A stretch of 64,000 nt of DNA from Symbiodinium microadriaticum. Lineage: Eukaryota > Sar > Dinophyceae > Suessiales > Symbiodiniaceae. Below the pieces are notes generated by a model, which did no database searches, had not been told where the DNA came from, and saw only the letters and a program-made list of their open reading frames with translations. The position numbers and the translations under genes were made by a program. The stretch is from contig LSRX01000791.1 in assembly GCA_001939145.1 (NCBI GenBank), positions 204,650 to 268,649 on the forward strand, read 5' to 3'. This document shows, one piece after another, positions 11,640 through 23,248 of this stretch (the stretch's first letter is position 1; each line of letters opens with the position of its first letter).

Positions 11640-11935
11640 CAACGAGAAGAACAATCATGAGAATAGCGCGAATACAAAAACGATTAAGAAGAGGAAAAAC
11701 AAAAATAAGAATGATAACAACAAAAAATAACGGTAGCACTAATAGTTCTAACAGTGATGACGAAAGTTGCAATAGCAACAACAATAACAATAACAAATGT
11801 GAAAATATTCATGACGAAATACAAATACTAATACTGGCAATAAGGAAAACAAGAAGCAGAAGAAGCAGCAGGACTGTGAATACGAATAATACCGATTACT
11901 ATTTTATTGTTGTGATGAGAAACAGTTCTTTTCTA
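11640..11935. repeat. Degenerate A-rich AAC/AAT trinucleotide tract
   Basis: About 300 bp of A-rich sequence with runs such as aacaataacaataac. Base composition differs sharply from its GC-rich neighbours. ORFs here are low-complexity artefacts. Confidence 0.7.
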
Positions 11936-12717
11936 TAATTGTATGTTCACCATCATGCTCATGATCCTGCTTCTTCCCTAATAAACCGCGCTCCCGTCAC
12001 AGGGCCGTGAATACTTTGGGGTGAACCGTGTCTCCACCTCCCAAGTATTTCTATTCCAGCCACAGTCCCCGTGGAGAGGTCCTGTTTAACTGCGGTCACT
12101 GCTGGAATAACGCAAAAGAGATCTAAGAGGTAGAACATGGAAGTAGGCGAGCAAAAAGCTTGCCCAATCAAAGCCCCGCCTGAAAAAGCCCCGCTGCTGG
12201 AGATCAACATGGAGGAGTCGTAGGCAAAAACTCTGGGGCCAAGGGCCGCCTCGGCAAGGATGTCTCTTTGGAAAGTCAAGTTTTGATTTGCTCGGAACTC
12301 TTTTCGGGGCACATCTCGCGGCCTTATTCGGCTGCCTTAGCTTCGGGTTCGACTAAGGGCTTAGAGATTGTGCTTTTGCTTGCCGTGGCGTCCCCCCCCT
12401 TCTGTCGGAATGCCATGCTGACCGAGGCAGTCGTCGAGGGACCCTATCCACCACGGGAGCTTGAACCGGAGGTCAAGTGTATCGGTTCGACAAGCTGGAG
12501 CTGAACTTGGTGGAGCTGGACATGCATCATGACGATTTGGCCCCTCCGACTTGCACGTGTCAATTGAAGTCTCGCAGCGCTGTCAGCTGTTCGCTCGCAA
12601 GGATGCCCACTGCTTCCTACGCTCTGCGATTGCATTGCTGACGCTGTCTTCAATTCTTTCCTCGATGTTGCCCATTGCCTTCAAAAGAATGAGGAATGAG
12701 GTAACCCCGGAAGTGGA

Positions 12718-12862
12718 TTAGAGTTCAAGCTCTTGGGCACGGCGCGGAATGATGAAAGCCCCAGCACTGCCCATCGTGACACCAATCCAGGCCAGAATGA
12801 CAACGAACCCAAAGTTAACAGCTAGCCAAGGCAGCCCGAAGGCCCGAAGGTGAAACAGAAAT
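12718..12862 (-). CDS. C-terminal membrane-spanning exon of an unidentified protein
   Basis: The minus strand reads FHLRAFGLPWLAVNFGF, then VVILAWIGVTMGSAGAFIIP, then a polar tail ending RRAQELEL and a TAA stop at 12720-12718. The pattern (one long hydrophobic helix, a Gly-rich segment, a short basic/acidic tail) suits the last helix of a multi-pass transporter. The upstream acceptor is not clear. A second open segment at about 14000-13925 (KLSISLAANYISPTIK) may belong to the same gene but could not be joined in phase. Confidence 0.4.
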
Positions 12863-13492
12863 CACTAGCTTGCCTGGCAGGCCGCTGGCTTTTCAGCCAA
12901 AATGGCTAAAGAGCTTGTAGTCCAAGGCTTCAGACCGTTGAAAGTTTCTGCTGAGGAGTCCACCACCAAAAAGCACAGCGCGCGAGGCATTGCCTGGGCA
13001 TAAGGCTCAAATGGGTTCTCTCTGAAAAACGATCAAGGCGAAATGTCAGGGCCCACACTACGTGAAGGAAAGTACGATTGGAAATGGAGCGTGATAAAAC
13101 TTGTAAGGCCTTCTTGCCCCTCGAGCCAAGATGCAGCCACAAGCCGAGATTCTCGTGAGGTACTTGCGCTTACGCTTCGGACCTTGCCGGGCCTTGCCCG
13201 GATTTGACTAGAATCCGAGGACAGGTGATGCCCACCGCGATTGAACTCTGCGGCGGTCTTGGTCCCCTGAAGCTTTTCGTTGAGACTGGCGCGCAGGAAG
13301 TCAAAGCAGCTGCTCTGGGGCCTCCTGCCACTTCCTGCTCTCAGCCTACTCCGACTGCACCTATGTCTCAAGGGAATGGAACAGTTGGGCTTGCACATTT
13401 TCCCTGGCTGGGTGAGGTGCAGCTGCGAGACCCCATCGACTGATGGCCCCTCAGGCGCATTTCGCTGCCGAGTTGATGACTTCTAGGGGCAC

Positions 13493-13529
<37 letters not shown>

Positions 13530-14142
13530 TGAAACTACGGCAGTACACCGCAGCACCTAAACCGATGGTACAAAGAGGATGCTTTCCACATTCGTGCTTC
13601 GCCTTCGGATAAGGTGCGTGCCTGTACCAAAAAAATCCTATACTACGCCGCCTGCTGCTTCGCAGCAGGGAGCCCGTGCACTATGAAAGAAGTTAGCCGC
13701 AATGGTCAAGTGCCAAATCGAAGCCTCACACCCTCAAGCGCGTCCCATGCTCCTGGGAAGTGTAGTATTCTGGCTGAGTTGCTCTGCTTGGCCAAGCCAT
13801 CATAGAAGCACATGTGACAGAATTAGAGCGAATATCTCGGCGCCATGGGTTAGCCGCCCTCACTGACTGGGCACCTCTCCAAAAGCACCAAAAGCCCCAA
13901 GACCGACCTCCGCAAGCAGCAGCTTGATGGTCGGGCTTATGTAGTTGGCGGCCAGCGAGATCGAAAGCTTGGGCCTCTTGTACAAGGCCTGGCACGGCGC
14001 AAGAGCTCAAAATGCGAGCTGCATTGGGAAGGCTACCTCGCGCTCTCACCATCCGACTGTACTTTTCGGCATTTCTGCGCAGCCGGGACTTTGTTCGGGC
14101 TGTCCGCGCTTTGGGCCACAACCAGAAAGGTGAGATGAACAA
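12863..14142. other. Upstream of the membrane exon; includes an AG repeat
   Basis: Minus-strand segments with coding character occur at about 13300-13210 and 14000-13925 but I could not phase them. A pure AG run lies at 13496-13524. No other structure seen. Confidence 0.3.
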
Positions 14143-16611
14143 TTACGATTCAACTGTGGTGAAACTGTCCACCTGGGTATCCTTGATCCGTAATCGGAAC
14201 ATCTGTGGGAAGTCGTCCTTGATATAGACATTGCCCTCTTGATGAAACTTCGTCTCATTCACACCCGCACATTTCCCATTGCGGTAGACGCAGTACGTCC
14301 TTGGCTGTGATAGACTTTGCCAATGCTGACTGGTCTCCTGTATGATTGCATGTGCTTCAGATCGATGTGGCGCTCGTTCTGGCGAAGGGTGGGAACGGGG
14401 TGCGAGGGTCCTTCAACGTATCTCAACAGTGCACTACTGTCTTGCTGTCTGCGAATCTGAGAACGATCCCGGCGCTGCACCGCATGCGTGCAGTACCCAA
14501 GCCGACGACGCAAGGGAACTTGCCTTCGGCTGGCGGGGCATTGGCAGAACTTGCTACAAGGGACAAGGGCCCCGAAGGCGCAGCTTCCTGCTGCAAGCCT
14601 ACCTATGCGGGCAAAACCGCTACAGTATGCGAGCAAGCCGGTGTTCCGATGGATGCGTGAGCAAGCAGATACACAAATATCCTAGACGAGTGTAGTGATC
14701 GACCAAACCAGCACGTAAAATCAGAGACTGATGAACAACCAAACAAGTCAGCAAGCAAGCGAGCACGGTACTCGGGCGAGTGAGCGTGTGAGCTGGTGGG
14801 TTGCCGGTTGGCTGGCTGACTGGCTGGTTGACTGTGGGAATGACTGCATAGTGAGTCTGTGAGTCTGTCGTCAGGAAGTGAGGGGGTCAAGCTTTTCTGA
14901 GCAAATCCGTCGTCATGTTTCAGCGGCCTGGCAATGGAAGCCAGCTGTGCAAACTCCAGATGATACAATCCGCTTTTCCCGGCGAAAATCAGGTCTGTTC
15001 AATCATCCCAACGCTTCTCGGCCCAACGCCCAACTGTCCATCTGTTGTCGCCCGTTCCCCCAGTGAAATGTGCAAGCTTGCTAATTCACTGAAGTCGTGG
15101 CTGGCGCATGAAGATTAAGCTGCATTTGGATCTGATGGACCAGCTGCATCTTGTTGAGCTCAAAACACAGGGATTCGACAGGACAGTACTCAAACTTCCT
15201 TTGCATCGATTGAGATCCAACAAGAATAATTAAAACGAGTTGGATTTTGTCTTTCTGCTTGCTTGCCCTTCTTGTGATAATGCGACCACCCTCGTGGACA
15301 AGGCTCGAAGATGCTGTTCTTTCTGTCCGAACTTTCTGATAGTGATTGCCACAGGGGCTGACAGTCGAAACATGAGCACTGTGTCCGACTCGTTGCATGC
15401 ATATTTGTATGTGCATAAACCGTATGTCACAGGTGGTGCGCCGGCTGCATCTTTCTGTGCGCCAGGTGTCTGTGCACGCGCAGTCAAGGGCTGCACTGCT
15501 TGCAACCATCATCTTTCCGTATGCTTTCAAAGAAGGCTTGCCGCCTATGTAACGGGTGTATGCCATCCCCCACTACCGGATCAGCTACCAGACGTGACCT
15601 ACAAGCGGCATGCGCACCTGAAAGAGACCTAAGCTCGCCAAACAACGACAAGCGGCTTCGGTGGCGTAGGCGGACACAGATCTTGAACCTTCCGTTCTCG
15701 CAGGAGGCAAGGCCGTTGAGTTGAGTTACCTGCAACCTCCTTCTTTTGAGGCCTGTGACCTGGGAAACCCTTCACACCCCATCGGACCTCACCGTAGCGA
15801 TTGCCCAGAGTTTGCGCCAGGTCATCCAGAACGTCCATGCCCTCGTCAACCTGAGGGTGGCGGGAAGATGCAGGGCATACTTCGAATTTTTTGGGGGTGT
15901 CTAAGCTTCGACGGGCGCAGGGCCCTTCCCGGCCTCCCCAATGGGTGCGAAGCCGTGAGGATCTAACCTCGAATTGTCTGCAAAGTTCACATAGATCTCC
16001 GTGAAAAAGCCCAGGGCACAGTAGTCTTCGGTCGAGCAGTTTGGACGGAGGGCCTTGCAAGGGTCCTCCGGTTCTCCCTCTTTGCAGATGACTGCATCCA
16101 TAGAGAAGCTGACGCGGCCCCGAGTGTTCGACTTCAGCGCCGGCGAGGTCTGATTGCTTGTCTTCCATTTCACCCAAGCATTGTTCACAGAGGGAGTGCC
16201 TACCAATCCGAACTGGCTCACAAACCGCAGAGTCTCGTTCACATAGACATTCCGGTAGATGGCAACGTCCCGCCACCAGTTCAGCTTGGAGAGCTGCCAG
16301 AATCGCTGAACAAAGACGGGCGCCCAGTGGCTGTAGCTTTTCACCCGGAAGCTCCGCCCATCATGCAGCTGGAACCTTACTGAGAACTCCGCTGGCGGCT
16401 CCGTGTCAAAGCAGAGCGCGTCGCCGGGCGCAGCCTTGGCGCAGCGCAGCAGCCGAGCGTTGTGATCGTCAAGGCCGTCAAGGCCATCTGGACTCGGTGG
16501 ATGGATCGACAGCAAAGCTTGGGCCGCAAGCTGGTTCAAGACTGCGAAAACCAGAGAGCACCAGCACAAAAGGACACCTGCCGGCAGACATCTGCCGGCC
16601 GAGAGGGGCAT
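14143..16611 (-). CDS. Secreted or luminal cyclophilin-like peptidyl-prolyl isomerase, 4 exons
   Basis: Exons (minus): 16611-15934, 15850-15788, 15688-15657, 14299-14143. Introns are 83, 99 and 1357 bp, with GC, GT and GC donors, and all phases agree. The product is 309 residues. Residues 1-31 are a hydrophobic leader (signal peptide or anchor). The cyclophilin fold is shown by IYRNVYVNETLRFVSQFGLV (the FxR...F..Q.G segment), TEIYVNFADNSRLDPHGFAP (the N..DNS.LD..GFAPFG segment) and GMDVLDDL. The C-terminal strand is KFHQEGNVYIKDDFP. Family role: cis-trans isomerisation of peptidyl-proline. The catalytic Arg appears kept, but loops are longer than in cytosolic cyclophilin A and cysteines are numerous (DPCKALRPNCSTEDYC), fitting an oxidising secretory compartment. 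The C-terminus lacks an obvious retention signal. Confidence 0.85.
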
Positions 16612-17065
16612 CTGAGTTTGGCAGGACTGTCTTGTGAGTCCGCACTTTAGCAGCTAGTGACGATCAACCGGGAGCAGCCTGTGATGCCTGAGACGTGTAA
16701 GGAGTGGTGCGTCGTGTCAGAGAACACTCAGCTGGTTCAGTCACGGGCCATCTGAGACAAATCCTACTCCTTTCAGGGCACGAGTGTTGCCGGGATCAGG
16801 ACAGCAAGGTGCAGGCCTCTCCGGCGATGGAGGCCGTGAGGTCACTGAGCTCATTTCCTGATCACGCAAAGAGGATCCAGGGCTTGCAGCACATCCACCA
16901 GGAGCTTCGACCAAGGAACCCGAGAGGTCCAGGAAGGAGATGCTGCCAGGCAAGGCCAACCTCAAGAGCCCAGCGACGCTGCTGAGACATGGCAACTTCT
17001 TTCATTGTTCTGAGTTTGGGAGGTTGAACCGGTGCTCCACGCCCGATTTTCAACTCAGCAGAAGC
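16612..17065. other. 5' flank of the cyclophilin gene
   Basis: No motif or exon could be supported. A minus-strand ORF across 17053-16862 has some coding character but no family. Confidence 0.3.
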
Positions 17066-17458
17066 TCAGTTCATCGGCTGCGGCTGTGCGCGACATGTAC
17101 ATAAACCTTGCCCCTCCTTCCTCCTTTGCAGATCGAGTGGCAACACGGCTGTAGCATCGTCGTCCGCTAGGTGGCCGCGGGCCACTGACAAAGCCTGTCC
17201 CCCAGCATCCATGCGGAGGTTACCAAATTTGCCGAGGCTCATTTGCGCGCGTGCATTGACTTCATGACAACTTCTGGCCACCTGGAGGACGCTCTTCGGG
17301 ATGTACTCGGCAAGTGCCTGCGAGCGAATTTGTTCTTGCTGGGCGTATCGCAAGAACGTCCGAGGAGTTTGCCCAAGACTTCCCCCGTCCCAGGGCCTTG
17401 GCCCCTGCTTGGCCGACTCCGCAATCCTCCAATGCAAGGGCCTCTCAGATAACTTCAA
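17066..17458 (-). CDS. Putative exon of an unidentified protein
   Basis: A 130-codon minus-strand reading frame ends in a stop at 17066. Its middle part (YAQQEQIRSQALAEYIPKSV, then NARAQMSLGKFGNLRMDAGG) has balanced amino-acid use and helix-like periodicity. I do not recognise a domain. Strand agrees with the neighbouring genes. Exon limits are unknown. Confidence 0.3.
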   Translation of the reverse strand: MKLSERPLHWRIAESAKQGPRPWDGGSLGQTPRTFLRYAQQEQIRSQALAEYIPKSVLQVARSCHEVNARAQMSLGKFGNLRMDAGGQALSVARGHLADDDATAVLPLDLQRRKEGQGLCTCRAQPQPMN

Positions 17459-18430
17459 CTGTGACGTGACTAGGTTCGCACCTGACGGGTCAAGGAAAGC
17501 TCAAAAGCAGATGCGAAGTCGTAGAGTCCATCACCCTGCGAAGCCTGGAGCCGCGTCGCCCGGTTGGCTGCTGCCCGTGGCATGGCGTCATCCAGCGCGG
17601 TTGCCAAAGCCTGCTCACTGAGTCTGCAGCATTAACAGGAGCCCAGACGGGATGTCCAATGCATGCAGTGGAACTTTCAGCGTATACTGCTGTACTTTCA
17701 TTCCGGAATTCGGCACTCAGGGCACCGTGCAAGCTGGCAGATGCAGAAGCACCACCACACCCGAAAAGCAGGTTAACCATCGACCAACTCAAACTCCTTC
17801 TAGATTGGCTTGCGCGAGCTCGAACGCAGGAAGCCTGCTCATGTTAGACCGGCCTGCACGCCCTCCTCTCCCAGGGGATTCCCACCCAGGTGCGTGCCCA
17901 TGACGAGCTCCCGTACGTTGCTGCGCGGAAGACGCGCTGCCAAGGCCTCTGCATCTAAGAGCAAAGCCACAAACACCCGCATCCCTCAAGCAATCTCACG
18001 TCGAGCCGTGCTCGTCTGCACACGTACACACGCATCCGACTTCCAAACATTTTCTTCCGGGTGCGTCGCAAGACCGACTCAGCCCCCCACCTTGGCCCCC
18101 AAGACTCCAATTTTGTTCCTTTCCAGCAACCTCAGCTCCAACGTGTCCAGGCTGCATCTTTTGCGAAAGTCTGGAGCATATACCTGGAGAGGTTCACTGA
18201 AACTGAACGTTCCGGAGCCCTGCGTTCGAAACTTCCCTGGACCCATACCTTGCGGACTGCCGCGCTGTGTTGCTCACTACTTTCGCGCTGACGAAGTTGC
18301 ACACTGGCTTTCTTTTTTTTGGGAACGACCTGCTTTGGGAAAGGCGTGGAAAGGCTCCAGGGCTCCGGCAGCTTCTCCAGAGAGTCGAGCCGGGGTAGTG
18401 CATCGGCGAGCTCCTGAGGTGCTTTTTATA

Positions 18431-18513
18431 TGGTTCTCTGTGTTTCGAAAAAACTTCCCATTCGAACGTCGCTGGGGGAATGGAACGTTTTTTCAAAACA
18501 CAGAGAACGATTT
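18431..18513. repeat. Inverted repeat, possible miniature foldback element
   Basis: The arm beginning ggttctctgtgtttcgaaaa is matched in reverse complement by cgttttttcaaaacacagag plus aac downstream, with a loop of about 25 nt. Arms of about 23 bp differ at few positions. No clear target-site duplication was found. Confidence 0.55.
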
Positions 18514-18606
18514 CGAACGTCGCCGAGTGGCCGCCGCGCCCCCGTTTCCGAACTTGTTGGCGCTCCTTGGTCTCATCGTGACGAGAATCGTGACAGCAGC
18601 ATGGCA

Positions 18607-19551
18607 CTAACTCACCGCTCTGAAACTATAGTTGAGCTCGGGTGCAGATTGAGTTCCCTGAGACCTGATGCAGGCTGTCGAGCGTCCGCCTGCGTGCTCC
18701 CAGAAACTCGAGGAAAGGCTTCGAAGACTCGTAGACTCGTCGCAGACATGTGGAACTTCAACGGCCAAAAGGTTTCCACTCCTCCCTTGATACTGCAACA
18801 GCCCACGGGGCGCAAGATTGTGTTGAAGCCCACAAGCGAGTGACAGCACTATCTCTGCGGCATCTTCTGCTAGGTCCATGGTCTGCAAAGCAAGCGGCCA
18901 ACAAGCGCGCCACGCCGGCGGCTGCAAGATCGCCGAAGCCACACTCAACAAGCCTTCCACCAGAGCATTCACAGATATGTCCACGGCTGGGAAAGTGACC
19001 CGATCCGTCGATGTAGGGCAAATCTCCGTGGCAACACTGTGTTTCCAAAACAACGACCCTGCTCGGATATCGTCTTGCAGACCTCGTTTGCAAAGCAATG
19101 ACTGGGACGTGAAAGCCAGGACAACGAAACGCTGCATATTTGTGCAACAATATCTGCAAGCACACTGCAGCCGCCCTTGCCTGCAAATCTGCAGCCTGGC
19201 ACCCCATGATTTCACGAAGCCGCACACCTCGTGCAATGGAATGGTCGCTCCATGCGGGCTCGGATTGCCCACTCCATGGACTACAGGATATCCTGCCCAC
19301 ACTGTGCACAAACGTGTCTGCGGAAATTCGGCCAAGCATCCAAACTGCAACCTTGATCTCCCAACGGGTGCCGATGGAAAATCACCTGGCGGAATCCACG
19401 GAAGGGCAGTTCTTTCCCAAACTCTCATCACCCATACCCTAGCGTAGGAATCCAAGATCAGAGATGTAGGTGCTGAAGCTCCGTGGTACAAAGCGCTCCG
19501 GCGGGACAGTTGACCCAGGACACTCTCTTGAAGAACCCCCCCTGAGCCCAA
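18607..19551 (-). CDS. Long ORF of unknown function (possible multi-exon read-through)
   Basis: A 314-codon minus-strand frame, the second longest in the window. The part VNALVEGLLSVASAILQPPA and the following Asp/Glu-rich segment look protein-like, while the first third (many Trp, Pro and Ser) does not. Other frames on both strands are also open over 190 codons, so GC composition may account for the length. No domain recognised. Confidence 0.25.
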   Translation of the reverse strand: MGSGGVLQESVLGQLSRRSALYHGASAPTSLILDSYARVWVMRVWERTALPWIPPGDFPSAPVGRSRLQFGCLAEFPQTRLCTVWAGYPVVHGVGNPSPHGATIPLHEVCGFVKSWGARLQICRQGRLQCACRYCCTNMQRFVVLAFTSQSLLCKRGLQDDIRAGSLFWKHSVATEICPTSTDRVTFPAVDISVNALVEGLLSVASAILQPPAWRACWPLALQTMDLAEDAAEIVLSLACGLQHNLAPRGLLQYQGRSGNLLAVEVPHVCDESTSLRSLSSSFWEHAGGRSTACIRSQGTQSAPELNYSFRAVS

Positions 19552-21989
19552 GCCGTCCCAAGCCCAACGTGGCCTCTTGCGAGCTCAGCCTGGCAGGGAG
19601 GTCGAAAAATGAATCTCGGGAAACATGGCCGCACATGCGGAGGAGGCTGGAAGGTTTGGGTATGTAGGATTCCATAGGCAAGGGGAGTCTCATTCGGACA
19701 TTCACACCACTTGCAACGGACTTGAGACTGAACCGAACACACACAAGATCGTCCCCTGAGATCCCGAAGGGTGGTGGTGGGGGAGGGGGGGCAGAAGAAA
19801 GCAGAATAGTGCAAAGCAAGGCAGAACCTGAGTCCCGCCAGCGAAGCGCTGCATGGCGCCTCATCTTTCGGTCCTCATCAATTCTGCACAATGACAGGAC
19901 AAGCAGACGGTCACGACCGTCGTCGAGCACTCCGAACCAGACCACATAGTGACATAGCTCAGACTTCGCCCGGCTCGCCGTCCTCTTTCGAAGGATACAG
20001 AGTCGACCTGTGCAGAGCGAGAAGGCACGGGTCATACAGCAGCAGCAGCTGCTGCAAGTGCAAAACAACCACAAGAAACCACCCAAAGACACTGGCACTG
20101 CTGGCAGTGCCTTCCTTCCTCGGAACTCTTGCCATGGAATCATAGGCCGCTCTTTTCAGGGGCCACCTCGGTGTGTGAGGCAGCCAGCGCCTCTCCACAG
20201 GAAGAGATCGTCGCCTCGGAAAGCGCCGCATGTGGTGAGAAAAAAAACCCTCTGGTTCTGTGAGGAGCTTATAAGAGCCCAGGTGCCAAGGTAGCCGCGG
20301 GCAGCGCCAAGGGTTGCGAGCCACCTGGCTCATGGCTAACTCCGGCTTAGCCATGATCTTCTTTGCACAGAAGCGATGGCGACTCTCGCGACTCGCATGG
20401 GTTTGCCGGTTTGCCTGTTCGAAATTTGCAGCGGCCGCGATGTCGAAGCAGCAGTTTGGCCAAGGCTTCGATGGTGGCATTGTCAGATCGACGCCAATCC
20501 TCAGCTTCGGCGCTTGGCTCGGGCGGCTAGGATTTCCGAAGAACACCAGCAAGCTCGAAATGCAGTGGAGGTACTGCATCAAAGCTGATTGTCAAGATCG
20601 GATATGTCGCAAGAAGAACGTCCAACCTGATGATCGAAGGCGGTTCTACCGACTTTCAGAACTGACGGTGCATGCGTGCAGCTATGCGCTAAGCATCAGT
20701 CAAATCGATGCAACACGGGTTTAGCAAACAGCAAGAGTCTGCCGAGTATACCAACACAAAATGCTACTGCGTGTTTCAAGCTGTGCGGAGTCTTCACCGT
20801 CAAATGCAGTTTCCCTTGACACTTGACCATGTGCCTTCTGCTGAGTACGCTTGTGCTAGCAATGCTCAGGACCGAAATTAAACCACGATGTGACTAAAAC
20901 AGGAAAAAGTCGGACAACACAACTGGGAATCTACAGTGAAGAGCGTACGCGTGACATAGACCACGTTCCTTGAGATTCTCTTCGTAGTTCTCCGTATCTA
21001 TGGATACTCACGTTGTTGCGACTATTCTCGGGGAGGAGCAACAAGCCCTACTACCTGTGCTTGTGCTACGTCATCCCAGTCCTACTTTGTTCTGGTCCCG
21101 CAGATCTCAATAGAATCGGTCAGTCGTCGACAAGACACGGGAAATGGGACACTGAAGAGCTGCTTCGGCTCTGGCCGACTCTGGACATACCACTTCTGCA
21201 TGCAGACTAGAACTGACTGGAACCTTGAATCTTAAGCCCGCATTGCAAGAAAATACGAAGAACTCAGGCAAGCCGCTCCGAAAGCACGGCCACACGCAAG
21301 TAGTTGGAGGCCCAAAATGTCCTCAGCTCTTCACACAACAGGCTTTGGACAAAGCCGGGGCGAGGCTCAGAATGCAGTGCGTGGCTGCACGACCCGACAA
21401 AGAAAGCCAGAACATGACACAACTCAACGACGGCAAATCGAATCGTGAGCTGCAGTACGTACGTCAAATCGATGTTTCTCATCTGCCGGATGCTTGCTTC
21501 ACAAGCGAAAACACTCGAATCGGGAAACCCCGTCACCCATCAGACAGCCGCGGAAATAGTTCACGAAACCGTCATGGATGCATAGGACAACATGCACGAC
21601 AGCCTAAAGCGCCAAGCCCATGCACTGATGGAGCTCTAGGTGGCAAGAACAACTGCACGCAAATCGCTCATGTTCAGCATCACCTTTTCCATCGTCAAGG
21701 AGCAGCGCAACACCAGAGGATACTTTTTTTGCAGAGGAGGTGCAAACATCGCCCGCGGCTTGGGAGCGCTTCTGAGGAAGCCTTGGGGGCAGAGAGAGAC
21801 CCTCAATTTAGCAAATCAAGTCGACAGACCTTTCTGTGTTTCTTTTAGCGAGTAGATGCAGCTGCCATGTTGGGAAACTCAGAAACTCAAGCTCGGATTT
21901 CAGGAAGCAGAGACAAAGATTGCTTTAAGTCTGGGCTTACACGCCTCGCTTCGAAGCGCAGCAGCTAAGGCGCGCTTTGCCGCCTCCAA
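19552..21989. other. Possible minus-strand exons; otherwise nothing supported
   Basis: Segments such as HYVVWFGVLDDGRDRLLVLS (about 19965-19900, minus) and DDLVCVRFSLKSVASGVNVR (about 19765-19700, minus) look coding, but I could not join them. From 20.7 to 21.2 kb I see nothing. Confidence 0.25.
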
Positions 21990-22365
21990 ATGTCCAACGG
22001 CACAGATGCTCGGAATACAAGCTAAACAGCTGGAGATATGGCAGAGTAAGCAAGTGAACGAGCTCGGGGGATCTGTGGACCTTCAGGAACCGGCACCACG
22101 CCACGACAGCCCCGAAGAGAGAAACCCCAATCAAAATCTCAGCCGTGGCAGGAGCCTCGTGATCAGAAGCATCCACAAACCTGCAACAAACTCCGACGGA
22201 GCCAAACCCCACCACCATCACGCCTCCAGGTCGCTAACATTCACAACGCCAGCCTGGATATACGCAACTCGGTCCACACAGTGCCACGTGTTCTGGAAAC
22301 GCTGCAGCCACTGCATCGGACTCCATAGGGATCACAAGGATTTCTGCGAACTCGGAGCTCTCAGG
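21990..22365 (-). CDS. Two exons of a probable membrane protein, family unknown
   Basis: The upstream exon (about 22365-22280) reads SEFAEILVIPMESDAVAAAF then PEHVA. It is joined through a 99-bp GT-AG intron (22279-22181), phase 2, to an exon starting at 22180 that reads FVDASDHEAPATAEILIGVS then LFGAVVAWCRFLKV. The second exon has a hydrophobic stretch of about 17 residues. The phase match and balanced composition support coding. N- and C-terminal limits were not found. Confidence 0.45.
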
Positions 22366-22380
22366 CGTATTGCTTCTCTG

Positions 22381-22810
22381 CAAACTGCTCTGTATATGCA
22401 CATATATACATATATATATATATGCAGAAAACTTTTTTGTTATACAATATAACATATGTTACAATCAACTCTAGCATACTTACTATACTGTACGATACCA
22501 TAATATGTTATATTATACTATACTATACTTAAGTTTACTGTATGAAATTAGATCACAACATATGATAGCATCTTATATGAGAAGAGAGTATGAGAGTACG
22601 GTATCACCCAGTCCCAGGCCTTAGCGAAGTCCCATTGGACAGAGCCGCCCTGTCAGAGCAATGCAAGTGCGACACCGCAAGCAACAGCGACTGCCTTTGT
22701 ACTATCATACAATATCGTATGGTCTAGTATAGTATAGTATAGTATAGTGCAGTATAGTGTGGTATAGCAGAACAACGTATGACATGGTATAGAATAGAAA
22801 CGGCGACTCT
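22381..22810. repeat. AT-rich tract with TATAC/AGTAT pentamer runs
   Basis: Runs of (TA)n near 22400-22425, tatactatac near 22510-22530 and agtatagtat near 22715-22760 lie in an AT-rich patch. The pentamer resembles the large array at 46.6-47.9 kb. Confidence 0.65.
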
Positions 22811-23087
22811 GTTGCGCAAACGACCGGTGCGCTGAGAGTGTGTAGAAGATGGTAGAAGTCGTGAAAAACCAAGCTGACAAAGCCGAAATCGTAAGAGCCT
22901 CTTCAGAGCCAAAGCTAAGGAGAGGGAGAGCCCTTGGGAGATGCCTTGGACTTGAACATCCGCGAGTCCAGCGCACTTTGTGGCGCCACATGAACTCTCC
23001 TGGGCCAGGGGAAGTCCGGCACAGACCCACAAAATCTCGAGACTCTGAATCTAGGCAAGGAACCTGAACCGGCTCAACTCCAGGTCT

Positions 23088-23248
23088 CTACGCTCTAGTC
23101 CAAGGTAACAGCCTCCGCCTTTGCCCTCGACGCACTACCCGAGATGCCACGAGAGTCTGCAGGCTTCGCCGGCAGCGGCGGCCCACGTAACAGCAGAAGC
23201 CCAGGATGAAGCCCGAGACAAGAATGATGGCCAGCCAGACCGCCACAC
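23088..23248 (-). CDS. Single-pass membrane C-terminal exon
   Basis: The exon starts after CTGAG| at 23249 and ends in TAG at 23090-23088 (52 complete codons plus a split first codon). It reads VAVWLAIILVSGFILGFCCY, then GRRCRRSLQT and a strongly basic 30-residue tail. A single hydrophobic helix followed by basic residues fits a type I membrane protein with a short cytosolic tail. Extracellular exons may lie upstream: a segment at about 23560-23440 on the minus strand has coding character but is not phased. Confidence 0.45.

Noticed and set aside
17810-18610. 266-codon plus-strand ORF
   Set aside because: Arg/Ser/Pro-rich without motif, crosses the foldback repeat, and is opposite in strand to real genes.
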